Source: Christensenellaceae bacterium (GTDB lineage: Bacteria > Bacillota > Clostridia > Christensenellales > Christensenellaceae). From it: DNA of 64,000 nucleotides. The notes beneath the pieces are model-generated. The model made no database searches and was not told the DNA's origin. It worked only from the letters and a program-made list of their open reading frames with translations. Shown here one piece after another: positions 39,319 to 49,800 of the stretch; the stretch's first letter is position 1, and each line of letters opens with the position of its first letter. Both the position numbers and the translations under genes were made by a program. The stretch is taken from the NCBI GenBank assembly GCA_022846035.1, contig AP025580.1, positions 1,984,001 to 2,048,000 on the forward strand, written 5' to 3'.

Positions 39319-42084
39319 TTACCAAATTTCGATCCGGTCTTCCGGCGCGACATACATGCCGTCGCCTGGCTCAATCCCATAGGTATCCGCAAACTCCTGA
39401 AAATTTGCAAGTACCCTGTTTGTCCTCAGGTTATTAGGAGCGTGCATATCGCTCGCCGCCAGTTCTGCGAGCGTTTCATGGCTGGCGGCTCGTGCCCATT
39501 GCTGGGCAAAGCTACGGAAAAACGTATCATAATCTGGATTTTCCATCGTAGAGAGAATCTCAAGGCCGCATGCTATGCCGCCAATATCCGCAATGTTTTC
39601 GCTCAAAGTTTCCTTTCCGTTTACCGGCACCCCGGGCGCCGCTTCGCGTCCGTCATAGAAGGCTTCCGCTTTTTCGCATAGCTCTCGGAAATGTTTGTAG
39701 TCTTCTTTTGCCCACCAGTCCCGGACATTGCCGTTTGCGTCGTACTGCGCGCCTCCGTCGTCAAACATATGCGTGATCTCATGGGCGATCGTGGAACCGA
39801 TTGCCCCAAGATTCTCCTCAAAAGAAGCATTTTGGTCATAAAAAGGCGCTTGTAGGATTCCCGCTGGGAAAATGATCGTATTGGTATTCCTGCTGGCCGC
39901 CGCGTTGACGGTGAATGCCGACAGTGCGAACCTACGTGGATCGACCGGTTCCTTAAGGGAGGCCACCACCTTTTCCCACTTTTTCACTTCGGACGCCGCC
40001 GTATTGGCAAAATAGCTCCCGCCATCTTCCGCGCTCTTGATCTGCGCATTGTTGAGCTCCCACTCGTCAGGATATCCGATCAGCACCGTAATGGAATCCA
40101 GTTTTTTTAGGGCCTCCTGCTTTGTAGTCTCGTCCATCCAGTCGAGCCGGTTGATGCGTGTCTTGAACGCGTCGATCATCTGGCGCACCATCGTTTCGAT
40201 CTCTGCCTTGGATTCCGATGGAAAATACTTCGCCACATAGAGCTGGCCCAATTCGTCGGACAGAAGACTCTGCACAGCTTCGCTTGCCGCGTCCTCCGCC
40301 GGCTGCGCCTGTCCGTAAAGGATCGCTTCGATCTCCGGCGTCAATGCCTTACTGTAGCCCGTGATAAGCGCGATCTTCTGCATGGACTGGAATAGTTCCA
40401 AGTTCTCGTCCGTAAAGTATTTTGCGTATGCTTCAAACATCTTCGCATCATAGACCGTCATTTGTGTGTCTGGCGAACGGCCAAGCTCCGCAAACAGCTC
40501 CGACGGCTTTGCCTGCGGCATCAGCTCGTCCAAATCCCGCGGGGTATAATAGCTACTGATATTTTTGATTTCCGCAGCCTCTTCCGCGCTCATCATGCTC
40601 CCAGCGAGCTCGCGCTCGACGCGCAGGATACCGTCCGCGTGACGCTGCGCGTCTTCCTCGCTTTCCCCCGCGGCCATCAATTGTTTTATCATCGTCTCGC
40701 GGTAGCTTTTCAGCGTTTCGTTTTCCGGGTCGTCGTATTCTTCCTGGGATAGCAGCATGGGCGCCATCGTCATCAGCTGCATCACCCGTTTCGTACTGTC
40801 GTTCATATCTGTCACGGCAATCATTGGGAAGATGCCGTTTCCGGGATTCCCCAGCTCGCTCACTGCCTGCGCGATTGTTGCATACAGCTCTTGCATCGTT
40901 TGAGCGGCATCTGCCGCGTCGAGATATTTGCACAGCGGTTGAATACCCGCGCGTTTGCGTTCTTCCATATCCATAGCGTTATTGTACAGGTTCCGGATTT
41001 TCTGCTCCGCGCTTCCGTCAGGATAATCCACTTTGCCGTTTACGATTTCAAGGATCAGGTCGTGCAGCTGTTTTTCCGTATTTTTGGTAACGCTACTCGA
41101 TCCTCCGGCTGTTTCCTCCCTTGCCCCCGTACTTAAGGTATCAAGGTCATTTTTATTGACAGCCGTATAAAAGTCATCCTTTTGATTCGTACCGTACGCG
41201 GCGAATATCCGTGCCGCGAGAATTTCCGCATCCTTTATCGTTACGGTATCATCCATACCCTGTAGCTGGGAATCCTGACCGCCCACAGATTCTTGCGCAC
41301 CATCCGTATCGTCGGATCCCTCCGATTCGCTGCCGCCTACCGGGGGTACCTCCCCTTGTTCTTGCGGAGCGCTATCGGAATACCGCAGCGCGGGATCGGT
41401 CTCCATCTCGTCCATCATTTCCCTGCCGCTTTCCGAAGAATCCTGCTCTGGGCCATCGGCTGATGTCTTTACCACTTGTCCAGACTGGTTGCCTGATTCC
41501 GATGCTACGACATCAGGCTGTGCGCCCTCCGGAACCGGTTTTTGACTATTGTCTATCTTTGGTTTTTCGTCAAAATCGCCTGCTGCCTGTTCTGAATTTC
41601 CGTTGTCTTCAAAGAGCAGGTCTTCTTGTCCGGATTCACTATTGCCTTCCGTATTTCCGGAAAGTCCTAAATCCGATGCATCAAACACTCCGCCATCCAC
41701 CAGATTCTGCAGCGCTTCTTTTGCCCATTCCGGTATTCCGGACAGGTCTGCCCTCGGCGGCGCGATTGCCTGCGTATTTCCTGTAGGCGCGGGTAGCTTT
41801 CCAAACGTCCGGCTGGCTATCACGTACATTTTCAGCCTCGTCGCAGGTTCTGTTTCATCCATACCCTCCAGCACCGCCGTGCGCTCTGCATCCGGATTGT
41901 AATCATCCGCTGCTTTAATAAAGTAATCCGCCAGTTGTCCCAACGTAACTACGGTATTATTTTCTATTTCACTTCCTGACACTGTCGCGGCGCTGCCATT
42001 GCTGTTTTGAAATGCACATGCAGTAAACATCATAGCTACGGCTGCCATCATCGCAACCAGTTTCATTATTGTTGTTTTACCCAT
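39319..42084 (-). CDS. M13-family zinc metallopeptidase lipoprotein
   Basis: The 921-residue product begins with a lipoprotein signal (hydrophobic stretch, then FTAC as lipobox, Cys near residue 23), then about 230 residues of acidic Ser/Gly/Glu/Asp-rich sequence. The neprilysin-type M13 part follows (about 280-921) with INAAAS-like NAAASRNTNTIIFPAGILQ, zinc motif HEITH (near 767-771) and ENIADIGG with the third zinc ligand Glu. M13 enzymes cleave small peptides. The acidic N-terminal region is unusual; M13 bacterial proteins are usually about 630-700 residues. Start has GGAG six bases upstream. Confidence 0.9.
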   Translation of the reverse strand: MGKTTIMKLVAMMAAVAMMFTACAFQNSNGSAATVSGSEIENNTVVTLGQLADYFIKAADDYNPDAERTAVLEGMDETEPATRLKMYVIASRTFGKLPAPTGNTQAIAPPRADLSGIPEWAKEALQNLVDGGVFDASDLGLSGNTEGNSESGQEDLLFEDNGNSEQAAGDFDEKPKIDNSQKPVPEGAQPDVVASESGNQSGQVVKTSADGPEQDSSESGREMMDEMETDPALRYSDSAPQEQGEVPPVGGSESEGSDDTDGAQESVGGQDSQLQGMDDTVTIKDAEILAARIFAAYGTNQKDDFYTAVNKNDLDTLSTGAREETAGGSSSVTKNTEKQLHDLILEIVNGKVDYPDGSAEQKIRNLYNNAMDMEERKRAGIQPLCKYLDAADAAQTMQELYATIAQAVSELGNPGNGIFPMIAVTDMNDSTKRVMQLMTMAPMLLSQEEYDDPENETLKSYRETMIKQLMAAGESEEDAQRHADGILRVERELAGSMMSAEEAAEIKNISSYYTPRDLDELMPQAKPSELFAELGRSPDTQMTVYDAKMFEAYAKYFTDENLELFQSMQKIALITGYSKALTPEIEAILYGQAQPAEDAASEAVQSLLSDELGQLYVAKYFPSESKAEIETMVRQMIDAFKTRINRLDWMDETTKQEALKKLDSITVLIGYPDEWELNNAQIKSAEDGGSYFANTAASEVKKWEKVVASLKEPVDPRRFALSAFTVNAAASRNTNTIIFPAGILQAPFYDQNASFEENLGAIGSTIAHEITHMFDDGGAQYDANGNVRDWWAKEDYKHFRELCEKAEAFYDGREAAPGVPVNGKETLSENIADIGGIACGLEILSTMENPDYDTFFRSFAQQWARAASHETLAELAASDMHAPNNLRTNRVLANFQEFADTYGIEPGDGMYVAPEDRIEIW

Positions 42085-42358
42085 TTCTGTCTCCTTTCAG
42101 TCTTCGCTGCCTTTCGCAGCATAGGTACTGTTGTAAGGATAACAGAACTTATATTAGATTCTTGTTAGTTTTTATATCCGCGCGCTGTTCTTTGTCATCT
42201 CTATAGTGGCTATTTGCTATAATTCAAGAAACATCTGATATTTTATTCTAAAATTTTGTACATTTCTTCCAATCTATTGTGGCGAAATGATCTGTAAAAA
42301 CCAACTCTATTTGTCAGATAGAAGAAAATAATTATTAAAGACTACAATAATGGCAAAC
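42085..42358. other. Intergenic region between M13 gene and 5S terminator
   Basis: This AT-rich gap holds the M13 promoter, which I could not place firmly. CTATTTGCT at 42210-42218 resembles half of the 24-bp operator but has no matching second half and no fitting promoter boxes. No coding frame was found. Confidence 0.35.
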
Positions 42359-42389
42359 AAAAACTCGTTCAGCTATTGAACGAGTTTTT
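42359..42389 (-). terminator. Rho-independent terminator of the 5S transcript
   Basis: On the minus strand AACTCGTTCA, a 5-nt loop and its reverse complement are followed by a T-rich tract (TTTTTGTTTG). It lies ten bases after the 5S 3' end. Confidence 0.85.
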
Positions 42390-42398
42390 CTAATAGAA

Positions 42399-42514
<116 letters not shown>

Positions 42515-42516
42515 AA

Positions 42517-42592
42517 TGGCTCCCCAGGTTGGGTTTGAACCAACGACCCTTCGGTTAACAGCCGAATGCTCTAGCATGCGAGCTACATTAAA
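42517..42592 (-). pseudogene. Decayed tRNA-Asn (anticodon GTT)
   Basis: The anticodon arm (TTCGG-CTGTTAA-CCGAA), T arm (GTTGG-TTCAAAC-CCAAC), the 3' acceptor strand CTGGGGA and encoded GCCA are intact. The 5' acceptor strand should read TCCCCAG, but TTTAATG is found, which pairs at only two or three positions. The D loop reads GCATGCTA and lacks the conserved GG. The gene therefore cannot fold normally. It ends only two bases before the 5S gene. The loss at the 5' side places a rearrangement or element junction at about 42586. Confidence 0.75.
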
Positions 42593-42772
42593 CCTTATAA
42601 ACGCAACTCTATTACATCATGAAATACATATAATACTCTGTTTGAAATATATAATATTTTCCAATTTCTAAGCAATGTGTACTATGACGAAATACCATTA
42701 TTCTTCATCCTTTTCTTACACGATTTATTCAGTAAGTAGCATTTTACAATATATCCTATTTTAGAGCACAAG

Positions 42773-44353
42773 TTAACTGCTTTTCAGCAATTTTATATCA
42801 TCACCCATATCTCGGCAAAACTGTTCATATTCTACATTAAATATGATTTTCACCTCATATCCCCTTTTCAATTCAATTCTTGCAACCAGCTCACATAGAA
42901 CCGCTCTTTTCTGTTCTAAGGGTAGGCTTTCATATTCTTCAGCCCAGCCCTTGAACCTATCATAAGCAGGCAGAATAGATTGCATTGCCACCGCTTTATT
43001 TGCGATTTCTTTTTCCACTTCCCGTAAATTCTTATCATAATGACTGATACGTTCCTTTTGCTCACCAATCAATTTACTGAGGTCGTTGGAATCAAAAACG
43101 CTATCCCCGGATAAGCACTTAACTATTTCATATTGCAATTTCTCCAATTTATTTTTTTCTTCTATTATAATGTGTTGTAATTCTGTACCCTTAACTTTCA
43201 ATCCTCTCATTTTTGATTCATATCTCATTTTGATGACACTCTCTTTAGGACGATCCTTTATTTTTGATAAAAGATCGCGTACCGCATTTTCTATCGCTTC
43301 GTCCACAATATTTGCCTTATATGTGGACTGACCATCACAATTACACTTTTTTTGAGTTTTATGATAGCACACATACCGTATTCTCGGTTCCGCGTTCTTA
43401 CTGGAGCGGTCAAGATTTGATGATAATCTATGCCCACAGTGTCCGCAAAAAATATTACCGGATAATAAGGCGCTTGCCCGTGCCTGCATATTGATTTGTC
43501 GGGATTCGCTTTTTGCATCCGAACGTTGGTTCAGAATATCCTGTACCTTATCAAAGACTGCTTTCTCAATAATACTGCCTCTATATTTTTTATTTCGCAA
43601 GATACGCTTGATAGAACTGACGGAGATTGGTTTTCCTTCCGGTCCGGTTATTCCTGCTTCCCGCAGCTCCCGCTCAATGACATATGCTCCATATCCCATT
43701 TTAAAAACACGATAGAATATCCTCGTTCTCACCACTTCTCCAAACTCTTTATCTGGAACCAAGTCTGGAATTGGATGTCCCTTCTTATTGATTCTCCCTT
43801 TGTGAACTGCTTTAAACCCCAGTGGAATCGGGCCACCAGTATACAATCCTTGTTCTTTCAGTTGCTCCATACGCTGTTTTATTCGGATGGCAGTATTTTT
43901 GCTCTCCGTGTCAGCCTGCCAAAAAGTAATATAGTTCACAAGAGTATCCGCACTCGTTTCAAAGACACGCTGCCCCTCTTTCACGCTCCACATCTGGATA
44001 CCGGCTTCCACTACAAACCATCGCAATAATTGTGGCGTTTCACTTTCAATTCGACCAAGGCGATCAAATTTCCAGACTAATAACACATCAAATTCCTTAT
44101 TCAGCGCACGTTCTTTCAGGCTTTGGATCGCATCACGATTGACAGCAGATATTTTGCTTCCAGATATGCCTTTTTCATACATCTCATCAATAAGCGTCCA
44201 GTTTGGCTTTGTTTTCAAAAATTTATGACAAGCTTCTTTTTGCATTGGAATCTCATCTTTGGACATATCAAAGGAATTTGTTTTATATAATTGCCCTTTG
44301 GTTGATACCCTGTACAAAATAATTACACGTAGTATTTTATCAAACCGTTCCAT
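42773..44353 (-). CDS. Large serine recombinase
   Basis: The product (526 residues from ATG 44353; an ATG two codons upstream at 44359 is too close to AAGGAG) has a resolvase-type catalytic domain (about 8-165; nucleophile Ser in LYRVSTKGQ, and the FDRLGR motif), a recombinase domain (about 190-300), a zinc ribbon (CGHCGHRL ... C ... CNCDG, about 310-365) and a coiled-coil C-terminus (about 385-470). Such enzymes move phages, ICEs and conjugative transposons of the TnpX/Tn4451 and phiC31 type. It is separated from the damaged tRNA-Asn by 180 bp. No other transfer genes are nearby, so the element may be a remnant. Confidence 0.92.
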   Translation of the reverse strand: MERFDKILRVIILYRVSTKGQLYKTNSFDMSKDEIPMQKEACHKFLKTKPNWTLIDEMYEKGISGSKISAVNRDAIQSLKERALNKEFDVLLVWKFDRLGRIESETPQLLRWFVVEAGIQMWSVKEGQRVFETSADTLVNYITFWQADTESKNTAIRIKQRMEQLKEQGLYTGGPIPLGFKAVHKGRINKKGHPIPDLVPDKEFGEVVRTRIFYRVFKMGYGAYVIERELREAGITGPEGKPISVSSIKRILRNKKYRGSIIEKAVFDKVQDILNQRSDAKSESRQINMQARASALLSGNIFCGHCGHRLSSNLDRSSKNAEPRIRYVCYHKTQKKCNCDGQSTYKANIVDEAIENAVRDLLSKIKDRPKESVIKMRYESKMRGLKVKGTELQHIIIEEKNKLEKLQYEIVKCLSGDSVFDSNDLSKLIGEQKERISHYDKNLREVEKEIANKAVAMQSILPAYDRFKGWAEEYESLPLEQKRAVLCELVARIELKRGYEVKIIFNVEYEQFCRDMGDDIKLLKSS

Positions 44354-44398
44354 CCTCATTGGCTCCTTCTACTTTTTTCTAATAATGGCTACATATAA

Positions 44399-44427
44399 AT
44401 TGTAATAGGCACAACCTAACTACTCAA
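44399..44427 (-). promoter_or_regulatory. Promoter of the serine recombinase
   Basis: On the minus strand -35 TTGAGT (complement of 44422-44427), a 17-bp spacer and -10 TACAAT (complement of 44399-44404) precede the gene by about 45 bp. AAGGAG follows before the start codon. Confidence 0.68.
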
Positions 44428-44557
44428 AAAATCAGCATGAGGAATTTATTCTTTTCTCGTATCCATCGAATATAATTTTGAAAATATTTTGCTTGATATT
44501 ATTTGTCTCTTTACTATTATCTGTAAATTGTATAATGACTTTATATTCTGCTTTTTT

Positions 44558-45344
44558 GGCTTTAGTCAGTTCTTTCCTTTCCATGCCCATTCACCACACT
44601 TCTATCATGAATAGAAAAGCAGCGGATTTATTCCGGCAAACCGTTTTGTTTCATAATCCGCTGCTTCTCCCATATATTTTAAACGCTATTATTTGACACT
44701 ACTCCCCATAGCGAACGGGCAATAGCTTGAACTGATCCTGGCAAAGATCATCACTGGAATTCCACCATCCATTTCACCGAACCGCACTCTGGGACTGAAC
44801 CTCGACTATGCGGGAGTATCATTATAGGCTGTATCAGTTATCGCGTTTCCCCATTGCCAAGTGGAGATTACAGAAGCAACATTTATCGCTCGTACCTTGG
44901 ATGCGATCCTTATGACGCCGTATGGCGCAGGTAGTCCTGGCGTGTCCCCTGCTTCGCTCGTGATACAGCAACGTATTCAAGCTATTGGTTATGAGCCGTT
45001 CATTTTACTGAACGTCTATTTTTCAAGGTGCAGGGAGATAAAAAACTCCCTTCATAAACCAAGAGAAAAAACGGCTAAAACGTGGCACCCTGTATTAAAA
45101 ATTTTTTCAAATTTTCAAGTGCTCTCTTGATTGAGTGTGAAACAGTGGTTCGGTCAACCCCTTCCTGTTTCGCAATTTGATTGATGCCGAGGCCCAAAAA
45201 GTAATGTGCATACAACCGATGCGCCTGTTTTTCCGGCAGCTTTAAAATTGCAGCGTACAGAAGATTGCGATCCAGTCTCTTTATAAGCTGTTCCTCCGCC
45301 GATGGAAATGAGAATAATGATGCGTTCTCAATTCCATCGGAATT
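44558..45344. repeat. Left copy of diverged direct repeat (with insertion)
   Basis: 44558-44755 and about 45012-45344 match 58515-58716 and about 58765-59089 in the same order and orientation at roughly 75-80% identity by eye. Shared landmarks are the hairpin AGCAGCGGAT..ATCCGCTGCT (44617-44666; 58576-58625), the CTTGAACTG block and the end of a sigma factor gene. About 255 bp (44756-45011) in the left copy have no partner in the right one. The left copy has a frameshift relative to the right copy in a short frame ending DQFKLLP-RYG, so it is decaying. The two copies flank the RHS gene and its two neighbours. Confidence 0.75.
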
Positions 45345-45410
45345 ACGCGAATACAGGCTCTCCTTACGCGAATTGTTATTTGAGCTAAATTTTTCTGGTT
45401 TTACTGTAAA
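45074..45410 (-). pseudogene. Truncated copy of the small sigma factor gene
   Basis: An open frame with no start codon ends at TAG 45074-45076. It encodes DGIENASLF, then RLDRNLLYAAILKLPEKQAH and VDRTTVSHSIKRALENLKKF, which match residues of the intact sigma-like protein at 58830 along about 90 residues. The N-terminal half of that protein has no match here: upstream of 45344 the sequence is unrelated and a TGA at 45411-45413 closes the frame. It is a 5'-deleted remnant. Confidence 0.8.
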
Positions 45411-45563
45411 TCACTATGAGCAAGCCAAAGCTGCATTACAGTTTTGCCGCTGCTTTCATCGCAATAGGATAGGGAATATAGAAGTTCATTGTTAAATCCC
45501 TGACGATGTCCGTCCGAACTCGGAATCACATAAAAAAAATCCAGTAGTAAATTATGGATAACA

Positions 45564-45592
45564 TAAAAAGGCCATCCCGAAGAATGGCTTTT
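45564..45592 (-). terminator. Terminator downstream of the 45636 gene
   Basis: On the minus strand AGCCAT, an 8-nt loop TTCTTCGGG-like and ATGGCCT are followed by TTTT. It lies 44 bp after the stop of the four-helix membrane protein and ends the RHS transcript unit. Confidence 0.65.
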
Positions 45593-45635
45593 GCTTGCTA
45601 TGAAATTAGTTCTATTATAAATATCTTACAAGTAA

Positions 45636-46025
45636 TTATACCAATAAATTTAATATAGCGGTGAAAAACCACGCTATAGCAGTAATACCAAATACTGAGG
45701 AGCTTAACGCAATTACTGTCTTAATTTCTTTTTTAATACCATAGATAAATAAAAGAACTCCTAAAAATGATAATAATATACTAATAACTAAATAAACCAT
45801 GGGTAAATTAACAATCTGCGATATCTCCTGATTATTATTATTAGGGCCTAAAAAAACAAAAATAGCTCCCATAAGAACAAAGCCAACCAATGCACCGATG
45901 ATTGTCCACAAAGTGGTGTTGACTTTGGGAAATTGAGTCTTTTTTTTCGCTATTGTACGAATTATTCCGTTTGTAATTAAAACAAAAGCAATAATCAGTA
46001 AAATTGCTACAAATGTTGCGCCCAT
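45636..46025 (-). CDS. Small four-helix membrane protein
   Basis: The 129-residue product has four hydrophobic segments (about 4-25, 38-60, 74-96 and 102-126) and no recognisable domain. GGAGG lies eight bases before the ATG. It is the third gene of a unit behind the RHS giant and the lipoprotein at 46138. The position directly downstream of a C-terminal variable RHS domain would fit an immunity or accessory protein, but no family evidence supports this. Confidence 0.7.
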   Translation of the reverse strand: MGATFVAILLIIAFVLITNGIIRTIAKKKTQFPKVNTTLWTIIGALVGFVLMGAIFVFLGPNNNNQEISQIVNLPMVYLVISILLSFLGVLLFIYGIKKEIKTVIALSSSVFGITAIAWFFTAILNLLV

Positions 46026-46137
46026 TTAAAGCACCTCCATTCACATTCCATAATAGCAATCAAATTTTTCGATTCAGTATGATTCAGTATTTTGTTGAGA
46101 AATATGCAGCCATTTTTCGATACATTTACTTCCAATC

Positions 46138-46791
46138 TTAACTCCAAGTGAAACTGTTTACTATATCCAATGCAGAATCGAATATAATTTCCGGGTTATT
46201 ATCAGTATAAGCACTTGCATTTACTAAGCAAACCTTCTTATCTCCTAAAATATAATACATTCTTGCTTCCATATCAGGCAAGGTAATAATATAAACAAAT
46301 AAGTCATATCCTTTCTCAGTATCAGTACCTGATATTGATACTTCCGCTTTTTCATCCATCTTCTCTATTTGCGAATTTATTGATGCAGTAATACTATCCC
46401 GTAACAACAGGCTTTCATCTTGAGTATACTCATGTGGAACAATTTCAACAGAAATATTTGAAACCCTATTTCCGTCAGACTTTTCAACATCTTTATCAAT
46501 ATAATATCTTTTTTCTGCTAAAGATTTCCCTTCCATCTCCGATAGTTCAGGTGCAATACGTATTTCCGCGGGCTCGAAATAACGTCCATCTTCCATTGTA
46601 GTAAAGCCGTCATTATCAACAGAATAACTATTTGATTCGGCTGTCGTCATTTTGTTTTCCATATTATCGGCTCCAATATCCACATCTTCTTTTAATCTCT
46701 CATTTTTATATAGATAATGAGAACAAGAGCAGAAAACAACAAAACAGATAACCGAAATAGTAATGAAGATAATTTTTTTTAGATATTTCAT
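46138..46791 (-). CDS. Putative lipoprotein downstream of RHS gene
   Basis: The 217-residue product has a lipoprotein-like N-terminus (MKYLKKIIFITISVICFVVF followed by CSC; Cys 21 or 23 is the likely lipidated residue), an acidic linker, and a C-terminal alpha/beta domain (about 90-217) including EARMYYILGDKKVCLVNAS, which resembles PsbP/DcrB-type small domains in rhythm only. GGAG lies nine bases upstream of the ATG. It follows the RHS gene by 41 bp and would be displayed on the outer membrane face, where an RHS protein passes. Confidence 0.7.
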   Translation of the reverse strand: MKYLKKIIFITISVICFVVFCSCSHYLYKNERLKEDVDIGADNMENKMTTAESNSYSVDNDGFTTMEDGRYFEPAEIRIAPELSEMEGKSLAEKRYYIDKDVEKSDGNRVSNISVEIVPHEYTQDESLLLRDSITASINSQIEKMDEKAEVSISGTDTEKGYDLFVYIITLPDMEARMYYILGDKKVCLVNASAYTDNNPEIIFDSALDIVNSFTWS

Positions 46792-46832
46792 GCCATTTTT
46801 CTCCTACTTTTCAAAGAAATTTTTCACTTTTG

Positions 46833-49800
46833 CTAATTTAATCCGTAAGGGTCGTAAGTATATGTCAAATCGTATTTTCCTGTATTTGAATTATATACCA
46901 CGTTACCAAATTCCAAATTTCCTTGCGCAACCCCATCTGTGACACCATTTTTGAGTGCATTAAGAAAATCAAAGTCATCATGTGATATTGTAGTCACCGA
47001 ATATGTTTCTCTGTACTGAACATGTCCATCGATCGTATAACCATATTGCCACTCAACAGGGACATTGCTATTTGCTTTTCTACTATCGACATTGATAATA
47101 GAATTACCATTTTTATCAAATAATGTCAAATTCATATCCATTTTGTCTTCCGGTTCAGCACGTCCATATCCCCAAGTAGGCGTTCCTTCTCCATTTCTAT
47201 ATATTCCTGCTTCAATGCCTGTAACTACGCTGGTTCCTGAAATAACGCTCGGCAGATTTGCCATATAATTACCTTGCCAATGCTGAAATAAGTATTCTTG
47301 ACCATTGTATTCAAACCTTGATTTACTAGTATTAATATCCACTACTGCTTTTCCCAATACTTCATATACATCACCATATCCTAAGGCCGTATTAATCTTC
47401 CCCGGTTGCGAATACCCCTTATTGGATGAAGAATCAAATATTGTGCCATTAAAGATATTAATATTGGGTTTGTCGCTTCCACTGTAATCAATTTCTTTTC
47501 CATTAGGGCCAGAGACAACATCCGCTTTGTTTGCTGCAACGTCAGCCCGTGCCTTTTCAAGCTCCTGATTTTTCTTTTCTCTTTCTAAATCGTCCATGCA
47601 AGCCTTTATTGCCTGCGCCTGTTCAGGGCTTGTTATCTCAACAAAGGCGCCGTTATACATAATGCCAACCTTGTCCCCGTCATAGGCCACATCATATCCG
47701 GGGAAGGCATTCTTTACAACATTGGTCTTTCGCTGTTTTTCTTCCGCCTTTTTCTGTTGTATATAGGCATTGTAAGACGAGCGCGCCTTACTTGCAGCAT
47801 ATCCAACACTTTTGCCTTTGGATATATTGCGGGCAAAGGTACTGATCGCCTTATCCTTTGCCGCACCGGAATTTCGCAGCGTTGTTCTTGCAGATTTTCC
47901 GGCATCTGCTATCTGGTTGCCCAAAGCCCTGCTGCTGTTTTTAATATAATCCCCTGCATCCTTGTTAAATACGCCAACGACGCTTCCCGCTATATAACCC
48001 GCTCCCTCAACGATCTTTCCGCCAAGCCATGCCGCTCCTTCTGCGATTGCCCCGAAGAAATCCCCTATTTGCTCAAAGAACATCCCGCTTGGATCGCTGA
48101 AATTGACGGGGTTGTTCGCCGCATACGCATACCGGTTCATTGCTGCACTTCCTGCGCCCTGCATCTGGATGATATCCTTCTGCGAAAACCGCATCATGTC
48201 CGGCTCGTAATAGCGCATCTGAAGATACTGCATCCCTGTTTCAGCGCTGTAGTATTCGCCGTTATAGCCAAAGCCCGTGGCCTTGCCTGTCATCTGTTCC
48301 CCAAACGGCGTATAGCGGTGGCCTTTCACCTGCGTATCCTGCGTGAACGGCAGCAGGTAGTTATACCACGCATTGTTGTACGATATTTCCTGCGCCACGC
48401 TTCCGCGCCCATCATATACATAGTCTGTCTTGCGTTCCGCAAGCCCCTCCTGTGCGTACATCGAAAGGCGTTCCAGCCCGTATTCATACGAGACCGTCCT
48501 GCCGCCCGTGCGCTCCATCAGTACCTGCGCATTCTCTGTATTGATGTCGTTCACATATTCTGTTGTGATCCACTCGTCCGGGTTTTCAGCCTCACTCGTT
48601 TCCGTCTCCAGCTTTTCGCCCAGTTCCGCAAGCTCCTCCAGAGTCTTGCGCGCACTGGTTCCCCTGCTTTTCTTTTCAATCCGGTTCCCCGCTGCGTCGT
48701 ACGTATACTTTTCTTCATATCCGTCGTAACCAAGGTAATCCGTCAGCTTCCCTGCCGCGTCGTAGGCATATGTGCTCGTTTTCCCATTCAGCGTTTTGGC
48801 GGTCAGGTTGCCGTTCGCGTCATAAGTATAGTTTACCGCGCCATTCGCGGATGTCAACTTTGTCAGTTGATTCGCCGCATTGTATGCCATCTCGCTCTTC
48901 ACACCGTTTGCGACCTTCTGTGTCATGTTCCCCGCCGCGTCGTACGTATACTTTTCGCTGTAGTCATTTTCTTTGAAGGAAGTGATCTGTCCGAGCGGAT
49001 CGTAGCCATAGTCCCGCGTATAAACAGTTTCGCCTTCTGTGCGCGTTTCTCCCGTTATATATCCGTTTTTGTCGTATTCGTATGCAAAAGAAATATCCGT
49101 TTCGCCGCTCGCCCTTTGAGATACGACGCGGTTCATCGCGTCATAGCCATATTCGGTTTGGATACCGCCCGACTTTGTTTTGATCCGGTTTCCGTTTGCG
49201 TCGTATTCATAGGTGGTTTTCCCGCCGTCAAGCCCCCGCACCTCGACCAGCCGGTCCATTTCGTCGTACCGGTAGGACACCCTGCGTCCGTCCGGGTAGG
49301 TGATTTCTGTCTTGCGCCCGTAATCGTCATACGAATATCCGACCACATCACCGGATGCGCCCGAAACAGAGATCAGTTGGGATTGATCGTCGTACTGGTA
49401 TTTGCTCGTCCCCTCCGGCCCCGTCATTTCGGTGACCAGGCCAAGCTCGTTATAGGTGTGGCTCACCTGTTTTTCGCCGTTATAGTCCTCGCCCGTCATC
49501 TGTCCAAGTTCGTCGTAGGTGTATGTCGTGACCGTTCCGTCCGGGTTCGTTATTTTTGTAAGCCACCCCTCCGGCGTATACTCATATTTCTTCACGTTCC
49601 CCAGCGCGTCCGTTTCGCTCAGGAGGTTGCCCTGCGAATCGTATTCGTACTCCGTCGCATGGCTGAGCGCATCCGTTACCTTTGTGAGGCTCCCGAGCGC
49701 GTCGTATTCATACGAAACAGTATTTCCGAGCGCGTCCGTTGTTTTCGTCACGTTTCCTGCGGCGTCGTATTCAAAGGTCGTTTTTGCGTTTTCCGCATCA

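Noticed and set aside
42210-42218. CTATTTGCT upstream of the M13 gene as a fourth operator site
   Set aside because: Only the left nine bases match; the second half-site is missing and no -35/-10 pair with the common geometry follows.
42517-42592. Functional tRNA-Asn
   Set aside because: The acceptor stem cannot form with the found 5' strand, and the D loop has lost the conserved GG.
44861-45130. Plus-strand 89-codon frame as a gene
   Set aside because: It covers the joint of the unmatched 255-bp segment and the antisense of the sigma remnant, has no good ribosome binding site and has no recognisable product.
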